Shown piece after piece: positions 1-4,867 of a DNA stretch of 5,565 nucleotides. Both the position numbers and the translations under genes were made by a program. Source of the stretch: an uncultured Labedella sp. (lineage in GTDB: Bacteria > Actinomycetota > Actinomycetes > Actinomycetales > Microbacteriaceae); NCBI GenBank assembly GCA_934636065.1, contig CAKTZW010000161.1, positions 1 through 5,565 on the forward strand, given 5' to 3'. The first letter of the stretch is position 1. Every line of letters begins with the position of its first letter. Under the pieces are notes generated by a model. That model did not search any database. It had not been told where the DNA came from and was given only the letters and a program-made list of their open reading frames with translations.

Positions 1-6
1 GGCCGA

Positions 7-369
7 TCAGGCGCTGAAGGCCGCCCACCTGGCGGTGCCCAACCTGGTCGAGGAGGGCGTGCCGGCCGGCGGCGAGACGACCAGGCGGAACGCGGCCGGG
101 TGCTCGTGGCCGAAGTCACGGAAGACGTCGAGCAGGGCGAGCGGGTCGGTCTCGGCGGCGAGCCGGTCGGCGAGGTCCGCGAGCGTCGCCTCGGCGACGA
201 GCTCGATGAGGCGATCGCGGTTCTCGACGCGCTTGTAGAGCGAGGGGGCGCGGACGCCGACGCGATCGGCGACGGCCTGCATCGTGACGCCCGCGAGCCC
301 GTCGCTCTCGAGCAGGTCGCGCGCGGCGATCACGATGGCGTCGAGGGTCGTTCTCTCCGGTGCGGGCAC
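7..369 (-). CDS. TetR-family transcriptional repressor, apparently C-terminally truncated
   Basis: A DNA-binding regulator that probably represses itself and the divergent hydrolase gene. From the GTG at 369 it has 120 residues. The TetR N-terminal helix-turn-helix domain covers about residues 7-53, with the recognition part at residues 29-48 (VTMQAVADRVGVRAPSLYKR). A short ligand-domain start follows (FRDFGHEHPAAFRLVVSPPAG, about 83-103), resembling TetR proteins with a WHG-type C-terminal domain. The frame then stops at 7-9. TetR proteins usually have 180-220 residues, so most of the ligand and dimer domain is missing. One alternative frame stays open to the window edge and ends in LQRLIG, so a single missing base is possible. 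In-frame ATGs at 399 and 393 would give 130 or 128 residues, but those extra codons are made of operator DNA. GTG 369, just after a TATGAT box, is therefore preferred, although no Shine-Dalgarno is seen for any start. The family call is firm; start and end are uncertain. Confidence 0.8.
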   Translation of the reverse strand: MPAPERTTLDAIVIAARDLLESDGLAGVTMQAVADRVGVRAPSLYKRVENRDRLIELVAEATLADLADRLAAETDPLALLDVFRDFGHEHPAAFRLVVSPPAGTPSSTRLGTARWAAFSA

Positions 370-386
370 ATAGCCATCATAGCTAT
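370..386. promoter_or_regulatory. Operator palindrome O1, next to the TetR start
   Basis: The 17-bp sequence ATAGCCATCATAGCTAT is an inverted repeat with half-sites ATAGCCAT and ATAGCTAT (7 of 8 positions matching) around one central base. It lies directly upstream of the GTG at 369 and covers the TATGAT hexamer proposed as the -10 box of the regulator gene. Its last base is the first base of the TTGACC -35 box of the divergent gene. Size, symmetry and placement fit a TetR-dimer operator. That the local TetR binds here is an inference from position. Confidence 0.72.
376..381 (-). promoter_or_regulatory. Likely -10 box of the TetR gene
   Basis: Read on the minus strand this is TATGAT, 5 of 6 matches to TATAAT. 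The first transcribed base would fall at about 369-370, on the GTG start at 369, again suggesting a leaderless message. No good -35 box is visible at the right distance (CCATCA at 399-404 is poor). The hexamer is part of operator O1, so the gene would be autoregulated. Confidence 0.4.
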
Positions 387-415
387 TGACCATAGCCATG
401 ATGGCTATGTATCGT
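386..415 (+). promoter_or_regulatory. Likely promoter of the MBL hydrolase gene (leaderless)
   Basis: TTGACC (386-391, 5 of 6 matches to the sigma-70-type -35) and TATCGT (410-415, 4 of 6 to the -10) are separated by 18 bp. Transcription would start about 7 nt after the -10 box, at 422-423, which is the A of the ATG at 423. There is no Shine-Dalgarno before that ATG, which fits a leaderless mRNA, a common arrangement in actinobacteria. The start site is inferred, not measured. Confidence 0.55.
392..408. promoter_or_regulatory. Operator palindrome O2, inside the hydrolase promoter spacer
   Basis: ATAGCCATGATGGCTAT is a perfect palindrome apart from its centre (8-bp arms), and extends to 19 bp (391-409) when the flanking C and G are counted. 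It matches O1 at 15 of 17 positions, and the two centres (378 and 400) are 22 bp apart, about two helical turns. It fills almost the whole spacer between the proposed -35 (386-391) and -10 (410-415) boxes of the hydrolase gene, so a bound repressor would block RNA polymerase directly. Confidence 0.75.
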
Positions 416-422
416 AGCCTTC

Positions 423-1295
423 ATGCAGATCGCTCCCGGACTCCACCGCATCGGCAACGACATCGTCGCCGCCTACCTCGTCGACGCTCCCACGGGGGTC
501 ACCGTCATCGACGCCGGCCTCCCCGGCCTCTGGACGGAGCTCGTCACCGAGCTCACCGCCATGGGCCGCTCGCTCTCGGACGTGAGGGGGGCGATCCTGA
601 CGCACGGCGACTCCGACCACGTCGGCTTCGCCGAGCGGCTGCGACGCGAGCTCGGAGTCCCGGTGTACGTGCACCCCGACGACGCCGCCCGCGCGAAGGG
701 TGGCCCCAAGCCGAAGAACGCGCGACCGGCCATGCGCCTCGGACCCCTGCTCGGCTTCGTCGCCTACAGCGCGCGCCGCGGCGGCCTCCGAACGCAGTGG
801 CTGACGGAGACGACGGACATGCACGACGGCGACGTCCTCGATATGCCCGGCTCGCCCCGCATCATCGGACTGCCCGGACACTCGCCCGGGAGCGTCGCCG
901 TGCACGTCCCGGCGCTCGATGCGGTGTTCGTCGGCGATGGGCTGACCACCCGCCACGTCCTCACGGGTGAGCTCGGCCCGGCGCCCGCCCCGTTCACGGA
1001 CGAACCGGAGCGCGCGCTCGCCTCCCTGCAGGCCCTCGCGGCGACCGGGGCCGCCTGGGTGCTCCCGGGCCACGGGGCGCCGTGGGGCGGGGGAGTGGCC
1101 GCCGCCGTCGCGGCCGTGGCGGCGCATCCCCGCCCCCCGCTCCCGCCCACAGGGCTAGTCCCGCACGAGGGCGCCACCTCCAGCTGGCGCCCTCGAGACC
1201 GGGATGGCGCCGTCGATGGCGGCGCCCTTCACCGGATCGTTTCCCGTCGCAAGGGTCGTCGGCCGCGCCGGTTCCTCGGAAGACTGAGGACATGA
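423..1295 (+). CDS. Metallo-beta-lactamase-fold metal-dependent hydrolase
   Basis: A cytosolic hydrolase of the MBL superfamily; no signal peptide is seen and the substrate is unknown. The fold's motifs appear in order: D30 in the strand VTVIDAG (motif 1); H61-G-D63-S-D65-H66 in LTHGDSDH (motif 2, with Asp where the second His of HxHxDH normally sits); H153 in GLPGHSPGS (motif 3); D172 in VFVGDGL (motif 4); H217 in VLPGHGAPW (motif 5). These give a two-metal site with one altered ligand. The conserved domain is complete by about residue 235. The remaining ~55 residues are rich in Arg and Pro, cross a strong hairpin (1166-1195) and end in an ATGA overlap with the next gene. They may be read-through: moving one base in the C-run at 1133-1138 would end the protein at the TAG at 1156-1158. 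Expression is probably controlled by the divergent TetR through the paired operators. The start at 423 is supported by promoter geometry. Confidence 0.87.
   Translation: MQIAPGLHRIGNDIVAAYLVDAPTGVTVIDAGLPGLWTELVTELTAMGRSLSDVRGAILTHGDSDHVGFAERLRRELGVPVYVHPDDAARAKGGPKPKNARPAMRLGPLLGFVAYSARRGGLRTQWLTETTDMHDGDVLDMPGSPRIIGLPGHSPGSVAVHVPALDAVFVGDGLTTRHVLTGELGPAPAPFTDEPERALASLQALAATGAAWVLPGHGAPWGGGVAAAVAAVAAHPRPPLPPTGLVPHEGATSSWRPRDRDGAVDGGALHRIVSRRKGRRPRRFLGRLRT
1166..1195 (+). terminator. Strong hairpin, possible factor-independent terminator of the MBL gene
   Basis: CGAGGGCGCCA (1166-1176) and TGGCGCCCTCG (1185-1195) form a perfect 11-bp stem around an 8-nt loop. No T-tract follows, as is usual for actinobacterial terminators. 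The hairpin lies inside the annotated MBL frame but only 7 bases after the TAG at 1156-1158 of another frame. This is the position expected if the MBL gene really ends there. It could also act as an attenuator between the MBL and HDO genes. Confidence 0.5.
1206..1226 (+). repeat. Second GGCGCC inverted repeat before the HDO gene
   Basis: GGCGCCG (1206-1212) and CGGCGCC (1220-1226) form a 7-bp stem with a 7-nt loop. Because GGCGCC is self-complementary, this element could also pair with the arms of the hairpin at 1166-1195, allowing alternative structures in the leader of the HDO gene. Any regulatory role is speculative. Confidence 0.35.
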
Positions 1296-2335
1296 CTGAC
1301 ACCGGTATGCGCGCCTCGGCGTCGCGTCTCCTCCCGCGCGGTCCCCTCAGCGCGGCCCTCCTCCAGCTCCTCGACAGCACCGCGTCCGATGTCGCGTCGG
1401 TCTCGTCGTGGCACGACGCCGTCGACGAGGCCATCGCCCGCACGACCGACGTGATCGCGGACGACGACATCCAGTTCTCCCTCTTCCTGCTGTACTCGCT
1501 GCACACCGGCGGTCTCGTCGACCCCGACGGCGTCTGGGAGTGGAACGGCGACCTCCTCGCCGGCCGCGCTCGACTCGAGGCGACCTTCGAGGGTCGGCTC
1601 CGCGAGATCGTCCCCATCCCCGAGCTTCCGGCCGCCGAGCGGACCGCCGTCGCCGCGACGCTCTCCGAGCTCACGAAGCCGACACCCGGCCCGAGCCTCT
1701 CCCGCTTCCTCGCGCGGAAGGCGACGCTCGAGCAGGCGCTCGAGTTCCTCACCCAGCGCACCGTGTACACGCTCCGGGAGGCGGACCCGCACTCGTGGGC
1801 GATCCCGCGACTGCACGGGCGCAGCAAGGTCGCGCTCGTCGAGATCCAGTCGGACGAGTACGGCGCGGGACGGCCCGACCGGCAGCACGCGGCGATCTTC
1901 GCGCGCACCGTGCGCGGTGCCGGCCTCGACGACAGCTACGGCGCCTACCTCGACGTCATCCCCGCCGTGACGTTCGCCTCGCTCAACCTCATGTCGATGC
2001 TGGGCCTCAACCGTCGCCTGCGCGGCGCGATCACCGGTCACCTCGCGGCCTTCGAGATGACGTCGTCGATCCCGAACCGGTCGTACGGCGACGCGTTCCG
2101 GCGGCTCGGATTCGGCGAGGACGTGACGGAGTACTTCGACGAGCACGTCGAGGCCGACGCCGTGCACGAGCAGATCGCGGCGTTCGATCTCGCCGGAGCG
2201 CTCGCCGAGGACGAGCCAGACCTCCTGCCCGACATCCTCTTCGGAGCGAGCGCGTGCCTGTTCGTGGACGGACTCATGTCCGACCACATCCTCGAGTCGT
2301 TCGAGAACGGCGTCTCGTCGCTCCGTTCGGCATGA
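1292..2335 (+). CDS. Iron-containing redox enzyme family protein (haem-oxygenase-like diiron oxidase fold)
   Basis: A 347-residue cytosolic protein that I recognise as the 'iron-containing redox enzyme' family, part of the HDO superfamily. Its members bind a non-haem diiron centre and use O2 to oxidise small substrates. No substrate can be named here. It is highly helical. Family stretches include FLLYSLH (65-71), YTLREADPH.WAIPRL (159-174), KVALVEIQSDEYG (179-191), GLNRRLRGAITGHLAAFEMTSS (238-259) and YFDEHVEADAVHEQ (281-294). E184, D188/E189, H199, E255, E287, D289 and H292 are plausible metal ligands, judged from conserved-looking acidic/His spacing rather than an alignment. Residues 1-60 are more variable. 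The start at 1292 has GGAAGA at 1278-1283 (8-nt spacing) and overlaps the upstream stop as ATGA. A CDGSH iron-sulfur gene follows after 87 bp, suggesting a shared redox function. Confidence 0.85.
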   Translation: MTDTGMRASASRLLPRGPLSAALLQLLDSTASDVASVSSWHDAVDEAIARTTDVIADDDIQFSLFLLYSLHTGGLVDPDGVWEWNGDLLAGRARLEATFEGRLREIVPIPELPAAERTAVAATLSELTKPTPGPSLSRFLARKATLEQALEFLTQRTVYTLREADPHSWAIPRLHGRSKVALVEIQSDEYGAGRPDRQHAAIFARTVRGAGLDDSYGAYLDVIPAVTFASLNLMSMLGLNRRLRGAITGHLAAFEMTSSIPNRSYGDAFRRLGFGEDVTEYFDEHVEADAVHEQIAAFDLAGALAEDEPDLLPDILFGASACLFVDGLMSDHILESFENGVSSLRSA

Positions 2336-2356
2336 GGCGCGTCGTGGCCGACTCCC

Positions 2357-2373
2357 GCGGGCGCATCGCCCGC
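2357..2373 (+). other. Short perfect hairpin between the HDO and CDGSH genes
   Basis: GCGGGCG (2357-2363) and CGCCCGC (2367-2373) form a 7-bp G/C stem around the loop CAT, 22 bases after the HDO stop. It could be a 3'-end stabilising structure or partial terminator that sets the HDO to CDGSH transcript ratio. No T-tract follows. Function is not shown by the sequence. Confidence 0.35.
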
Positions 2374-2411
2374 CCCACGCGCACGTCGCGTAACCGCATC
2401 ACCCGCCGATC

Positions 2412-2416
2412 GGAGG
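2412..2416 (+). promoter_or_regulatory. Ribosome binding site of the CDGSH gene
   Basis: GGAGG lies 6 nt before the ATG at 2423. It fixes the CDGSH start and argues that the gene is translated independently of the upstream HDO gene. Confidence 0.7.
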
Positions 2417-2422
2417 CCCGCG

Positions 2423-2653
2423 ATGTCGCGTGACGACCGCGTCCGCATCTCCCCGTATCCCGACGGTCCCCTCATCGTCCGCGGCGAGATCGTCATCGAG
2501 GGACCGGACGGGGAGGATGTCGTGCCGAGCCGCCGGACCGTCGCGCTCTGCCGCTGCGGCGTCTCGACGATCAAGCCCTACTGCGACGGGACCCACAAGC
2601 TCGTGGGCTTCCGGACGGACCCTCCGGCCCCCGAGGCGCCCTCCGGTCGCTGA
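2423..2653 (+). CDS. CDGSH-type iron-sulfur protein
   Basis: A 76-residue soluble protein with one zinc-finger-like CDGSH domain (mitoNEET type). Residues 43-58 carry the full signature C43-R-C45-G-V-S48-T-I-K-P52-Y-C54-D55-G56-T-H58. C43, C45, C54 and H58 are the expected ligands of a redox-active, acid-labile [2Fe-2S] cluster. There is no membrane anchor, unlike eukaryotic mitoNEET, and the size is normal for bacterial single-domain members. The preceding strand-rich part (PLIVRGEIVIEGPDGEDV) forms the beta-cap region typical of the family. The ATG at 2423 has a good GGAGG site. It lies 87 bp downstream of the diiron-oxidase-like gene on the same strand, so it is a candidate electron donor or cluster partner for that enzyme; this link is inferred from context. 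The last codons run into the left arm of a palindromic repeat. Confidence 0.93.
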   Translation: MSRDDRVRISPYPDGPLIVRGEIVIEGPDGEDVVPSRRTVALCRCGVSTIKPYCDGTHKLVGFRTDPPAPEAPSGR

Positions 2654-2684
2654 GCCCGTCGCGCCTCGACAGGCTCAGCGACCG
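2644..2684. repeat. Palindromic intergenic repeat (Microbacteriaceae-type)
   Basis: Arms 2644-2661 and 2667-2684 are 18 bases each and complementary at 17 positions, with a 5-nt loop. The arm sequence (CGGTCGCTGAGCC.GTCG) resembles dispersed repeats I know from Microbacteriaceae genomes. The left arm contains the TGA stop of the CDGSH gene (2651-2653), so its last codons are part of the repeat. In RNA the hairpin would serve as a terminator or 3' protector for the HDO-CDGSH message. Confidence 0.75.
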
Positions 2685-2690
2685 TACCGC

Positions 2691-2712
2691 GGTCCCCGAG
2701 CCCGTCGACGGG
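2691..2712. repeat. Degenerate extra copy of the intergenic repeat arm
   Basis: The bases from 2691 (GGTCCCCGAGCCCGTCG) match the left arm of the palindrome at 2644-2684 at 15 of 17 positions. They run into the perfect palindrome CCCGTCGACGGG (2701-2712). This looks like a diverged third arm of the same repeat family, giving a small cluster. The remaining bases up to 2863 hold short symmetric elements (2780-2794, GAGGGCG-T-CGCCCTC) but no recognised gene. Confidence 0.5.
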
Positions 2713-2863
2713 TGCCGATCTCCCCGGAGTGGGGGAGAGCGGGGACGGCGGTGAGGAGTAGCGTGACGAGCAAGCCCACGAGGGCGTCGCCCTCCCACGA
2801 AGCTCCGCGACGGCGCTGAGAATCGAACCCCGCCTACCGCCCCGACCCGGTGCTGGAGTTCTC

Positions 2864-3097
2864 GTGTCACTCACCGTCACGCCCTACGGCGTTCGCAAAT
2901 TCGGTTCCTCCCGCGCTCGGCCGCGCATCCGGGAGGTGTACGACTCGACGGCCGGCTGGCGCGCCAACCCGGAACCGGGCATGCGGCTCGACGAGCAGAG
3001 CGCGCGGCAGCTGCAGAGACGCGGGTACTCGTCCGTGCGGGTCCGCTGGCGGCTCCGCACCGTCGAGATCCTTCTGCGGCGTTACCTCGGCGAGTGA
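2864..3097 (+). CDS. Small basic hypothetical protein
   Basis: A 77-residue protein that I do not recognise. The GTG start at 2864 has GGAG at 2855-2858 (5-nt spacing), and codon use matches its neighbours, which supports a real gene. It is rich in Arg (16 of 77) with a net charge of about +10. There is no Cys, signal peptide or membrane segment. The N-terminal third (TPYGVRKFGSSRARPRIREVYDS) looks extended. The C-terminal half (DEQSARQLQRRGYSSVRVRWRLRTVEILLRRYLGE) could form a helix followed by strands. The charge would suit nucleic-acid binding, but no known motif is visible. It stands alone between the repeat cluster and a convergent gene 28 bp away. Confidence 0.6.
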   Translation: MSLTVTPYGVRKFGSSRARPRIREVYDSTAGWRANPEPGMRLDEQSARQLQRRGYSSVRVRWRLRTVEILLRRYLGE

Positions 3098-3118
3098 CGC
3101 TGCGACCCGCGGGCAGCG
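3098..3118. terminator. Possible bidirectional terminator between convergent genes
   Basis: CGCTGC (3098-3103) and GCAGCG (3113-3118) can pair, with the palindrome CCCGCGGG in the loop. The element fills the 28-bp gap between the stop of the small basic protein and the stop of the membrane-protein gene on the other strand. The stem is short and lacks a T-tract, so this is a weak call. Confidence 0.3.
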
Positions 3119-3125
3119 GGGACGC

Positions 3126-4115
3126 TCACGCCGCGGCTGGGGCGTCGACCGGGTGCGCCTCCCGATAGCGCTCGACGCGGCGACGCTGCCGGAGCAGCAG
3201 CGGGACGACGACGGCCGCGACGACGAGCACTCCGCAGACGACGAGGCGAAGCGGCTTCAGCCCGTCGTCGCCCGCGAGCAGCGGGAGGTTCTGCGCGAGG
3301 ATGGCCAGGTAGAGCAGGGAGAACTGCGCGGTCGACCAGGTGAGGCTCACTGCGGCGAGTGGGGCGTAGCGGCGAGCGAGCTCGGTCTCCTCGGCGGACA
3401 GCGTGTGCTCCGTGCCGCGGACCACGACGCCGGCGATCCGCTTGGTCCGTGCCGGGTCCGTCCCGAGCACCGCGCGCGTGTGCTCGTTGATGCGGAACAC
3501 CGCGGTGAGGCTCACGCCCATCGCCGCGAGAGCGGCGAACGACACCGCCAACCCGATGAGGGCCGGGAGACCGGAGGCGTCCCGCGTCAGCACGGCCACG
3601 ATCGCGACGGTGACGAGTCCGACGACGAGCACCCCTCCGAACCACCACATGACGGTGCGGCTCCGGCGTCGCGAGAAGTCGGCGTCGACGGGTGGAAGCG
3701 CCGGCCGGGTCGGACGTAACCGGACGTCACGGCGGCGGAGGTACTCGGCGCCCGCGACGTTGGCGGCCACATAGGCCAGCCCGACGGCGATCCAGGCGAC
3801 GGCGAAACCGGTCGAGACCTCGCCGAGGACGGCGACCGTCACCATCGCGGCGACACCGGCGACCACGACGAGTCCGAGCACAAGGGCGACACGGCGGTAG
3901 AAGGGGCGATCCTCCGCCGAGCGGGGGTCCCTCCCCGAGGTGAGCAGGAAGGTGCCGGCGAAGAGCCCCGCTATGACGAAGGCCGTCGCACCGCCGAGCA
4001 GCGCGACGAGCGCGGGCCCACCGGGTTCGTCCTGGGTGAAGAGGAGCACGAACACGCCGCCCATCATGAGGATCACCGACAGGACGGTCGTGAGGATGAA
4101 AGCGGCGACCTTCAC
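3126..4115 (-). CDS. Polytopic membrane protein of unknown function
   Basis: A 329-residue integral membrane protein. I count eight likely transmembrane helices at about residues 5-27, 36-59, 75-97, 102-121, 156-177, 183-207, 253-278 and 289-309. A basic cytoplasmic-type loop lies at 126-153 (YLRRRDVRLRPTRP...RRRSRT), and the C-terminal tail (310-329) is basic and then Ala/Pro-rich. The 208-252 loop is the largest soluble part, with Arg-, Glu- and Thr-rich stretches. I recognise no transporter or enzyme motif. The GTG start at 4115 is well supported by AAGGAGG at 4120-4126 (4-nt spacing). It lies 77 bp behind the response-regulator gene on the same strand, so it may share its operon or be regulated by it. 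That link is an inference from position. Confidence 0.82.
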   Translation of the reverse strand: MKVAAFILTTVLSVILMMGGVFVLLFTQDEPGGPALVALLGGATAFVIAGLFAGTFLLTSGRDPRSAEDRPFYRRVALVLGLVVVAGVAAMVTVAVLGEVSTGFAVAWIAVGLAYVAANVAGAEYLRRRDVRLRPTRPALPPVDADFSRRRSRTVMWWFGGVLVVGLVTVAIVAVLTRDASGLPALIGLAVSFAALAAMGVSLTAVFRINEHTRAVLGTDPARTKRIAGVVVRGTEHTLSAEETELARRYAPLAAVSLTWSTAQFSLLYLAILAQNLPLLAGDDGLKPLRLVVCGVLVVAAVVVPLLLRQRRRVERYREAHPVDAPAAA

Positions 4116-4119
4116 GGTG

Positions 4120-4126
4120 CCTCCTT
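4120..4126 (-). promoter_or_regulatory. Strong ribosome binding site of the membrane-protein gene
   Basis: On the minus strand AAGGAGG sits 4 nt before the GTG at 4115. It is the best Shine-Dalgarno match in the window and decides the start. It also suggests independent translation rather than coupling to the regulator gene. Confidence 0.75.
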
Positions 4127-4154
4127 CGCGTTCGGGTGCGCGTCGTCTCAGTCT

Positions 4155-4170
4155 GGCGCGCCGACGCGCC
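4155..4170 (-). other. Hairpin between the response-regulator and membrane-protein genes
   Basis: GGCGCG (4155-4160) and CGCGCC (4165-4170) form a perfect 6-bp stem with a 4-nt loop, 22 bases past the response-regulator stop. It may be a partial terminator or a processing site between the two genes. No T-tract is present. Confidence 0.35.
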
Positions 4171-4192
4171 GCGGCATAGGCCCAGCGGAGGT

Positions 4193-4867
4193 TCAGCCGG
4201 CCCCCGGTTGGAGCAGTCCGCTCTCGTAGGCGAGGATCACGAGCTGCGCCCGATCGTGGGCGTTGAGCTTCGTCATGATGCGATTCACATGCGTCTTCGC
4301 GGTGTGCGGCGAGATCACGAGCTCGTCGGCGATGTCCAGGTTGGAGCGCCCCCGGGCGACGAGCAGGAACACCTCGTGTTCACGATCCGTCAGCTCGCCG
4401 AGCTCACGGGGCAGCGGACGCGCCGCGCTCGGCGCCGCTGCGGGCAGGACGTAGCGCGTGATGAGGCTGCGGGTCGCGGCGGGTGACAGGAGCGCGTCGC
4501 CCGCGTGGATCGATCGGATGGCCCGGACGATCTCGCCGGGCTCCGCTCCCTTGCCGATGAAACCGCTCGCCCCGGCGCGCAGGGCGCCGACGAGGTACTC
4601 GTCCTCCTCGAAGGTCGTGAGGATGAGGACGCGCGATTCGGAGAGGTCGGGGTCGGCGCAGATCGCCGCCGTCGCGGCGATCCCGTCGAGTTCCGGCATC
4701 CGGATGTCCATGAGGACGACGTCCGGCCGCAGCCGCGTCGCGAGGGCGACGGCCTCCCGGCCGTTCGGCGCCTCGCCGACGACCTCGATGTCCTCGACGG
4801 TGTCGAGGATCGCACTCACAGCCTGGCGGATGAGCGACTGGTCGTCGACGACGAGGACGGTGGTCAT
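4193..4867 (-). CDS. NarL/FixJ (LuxR-type) two-component response regulator
   Basis: A 224-residue cytosolic transcription factor activated by phosphotransfer from the adjacent kinase. The receiver domain (residues 1-120) has the acidic pair D8/D9, the phospho-acceptor D54 in VLMDIRMPELDG, switch T84/T85 and the conserved K106 in GFIGKG, so it should be functional. After an Ala/Pro-rich linker (about 140-155), the LuxR helix-turn-helix covers about 157-216 (LTDREHEVFLLVARGRSNLDIADEL...SPHTAKTHVNRIMTKL). Length and order are standard for the family. The ATG at 4867 overlaps the kinase stop as ATGA, and GGAG lies at 4876-4879, so the two are translationally coupled. Targets are unknown; the membrane-protein gene 77 bp downstream is a natural candidate. 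Confidence 0.95.
   Translation of the reverse strand: MTTVLVVDDQSLIRQAVSAILDTVEDIEVVGEAPNGREAVALATRLRPDVVLMDIRMPELDGIAATAAICADPDLSESRVLILTTFEEDEYLVGALRAGASGFIGKGAEPGEIVRAIRSIHAGDALLSPAATRSLITRYVLPAAAPSAARPLPRELGELTDREHEVFLLVARGRSNLDIADELVISPHTAKTHVNRIMTKLNAHDRAQLVILAYESGLLQPGAG

Noticed and set aside
405..1127. Minus-strand open frame of 240 codons opposite the MBL gene
   Set aside because: It is antisense to clear MBL motifs, its product is low-complexity Arg/Gly/Val-rich, and such shadows are common at this GC content.
1082..1291. N-terminal extension of the HDO frame back to 1082
   Set aside because: The frame is open, but the added residues are Arg/Pro/Gly-rich and overlap the MBL coding sequence; ATG 1292 has a ribosome site and normal family length.
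1229..2287. Minus-strand open frame of 352 codons opposite the HDO gene
   Set aside because: Although longer than the real gene, its product is Arg/Glu/Val repeats with no domain, while the plus strand carries recognisable family stretches.
2332..2433. 33-codon frame between the HDO and CDGSH genes, starting with an ATGA overlap
   Set aside because: The product is more than one-third Arg, spans a hairpin and contains the CDGSH ribosome site; it is more likely a leader region than a gene.
2763..2819. 18-codon frame with GTG start and GAGGAG 4 nt upstream
   Set aside because: It has a plausible ribosome site but is very short, with a Ser/Pro/Arg composition and no context; kept only as a remote possibility.
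2815..2840. tRNA T-arm-like sequence GGTTCGATTCTC on the minus strand
   Set aside because: The T-stem does not pair properly, and no anticodon arm, acceptor stem or flanking repeat is found, so neither a tRNA nor an attachment site is supported.
2850..3719. Plus-strand open frame of 289 codons across the basic protein and the membrane-protein gene
   Set aside because: It runs out of frame through the small gene and antisense to eight clear transmembrane helices; the composition is not protein-like.
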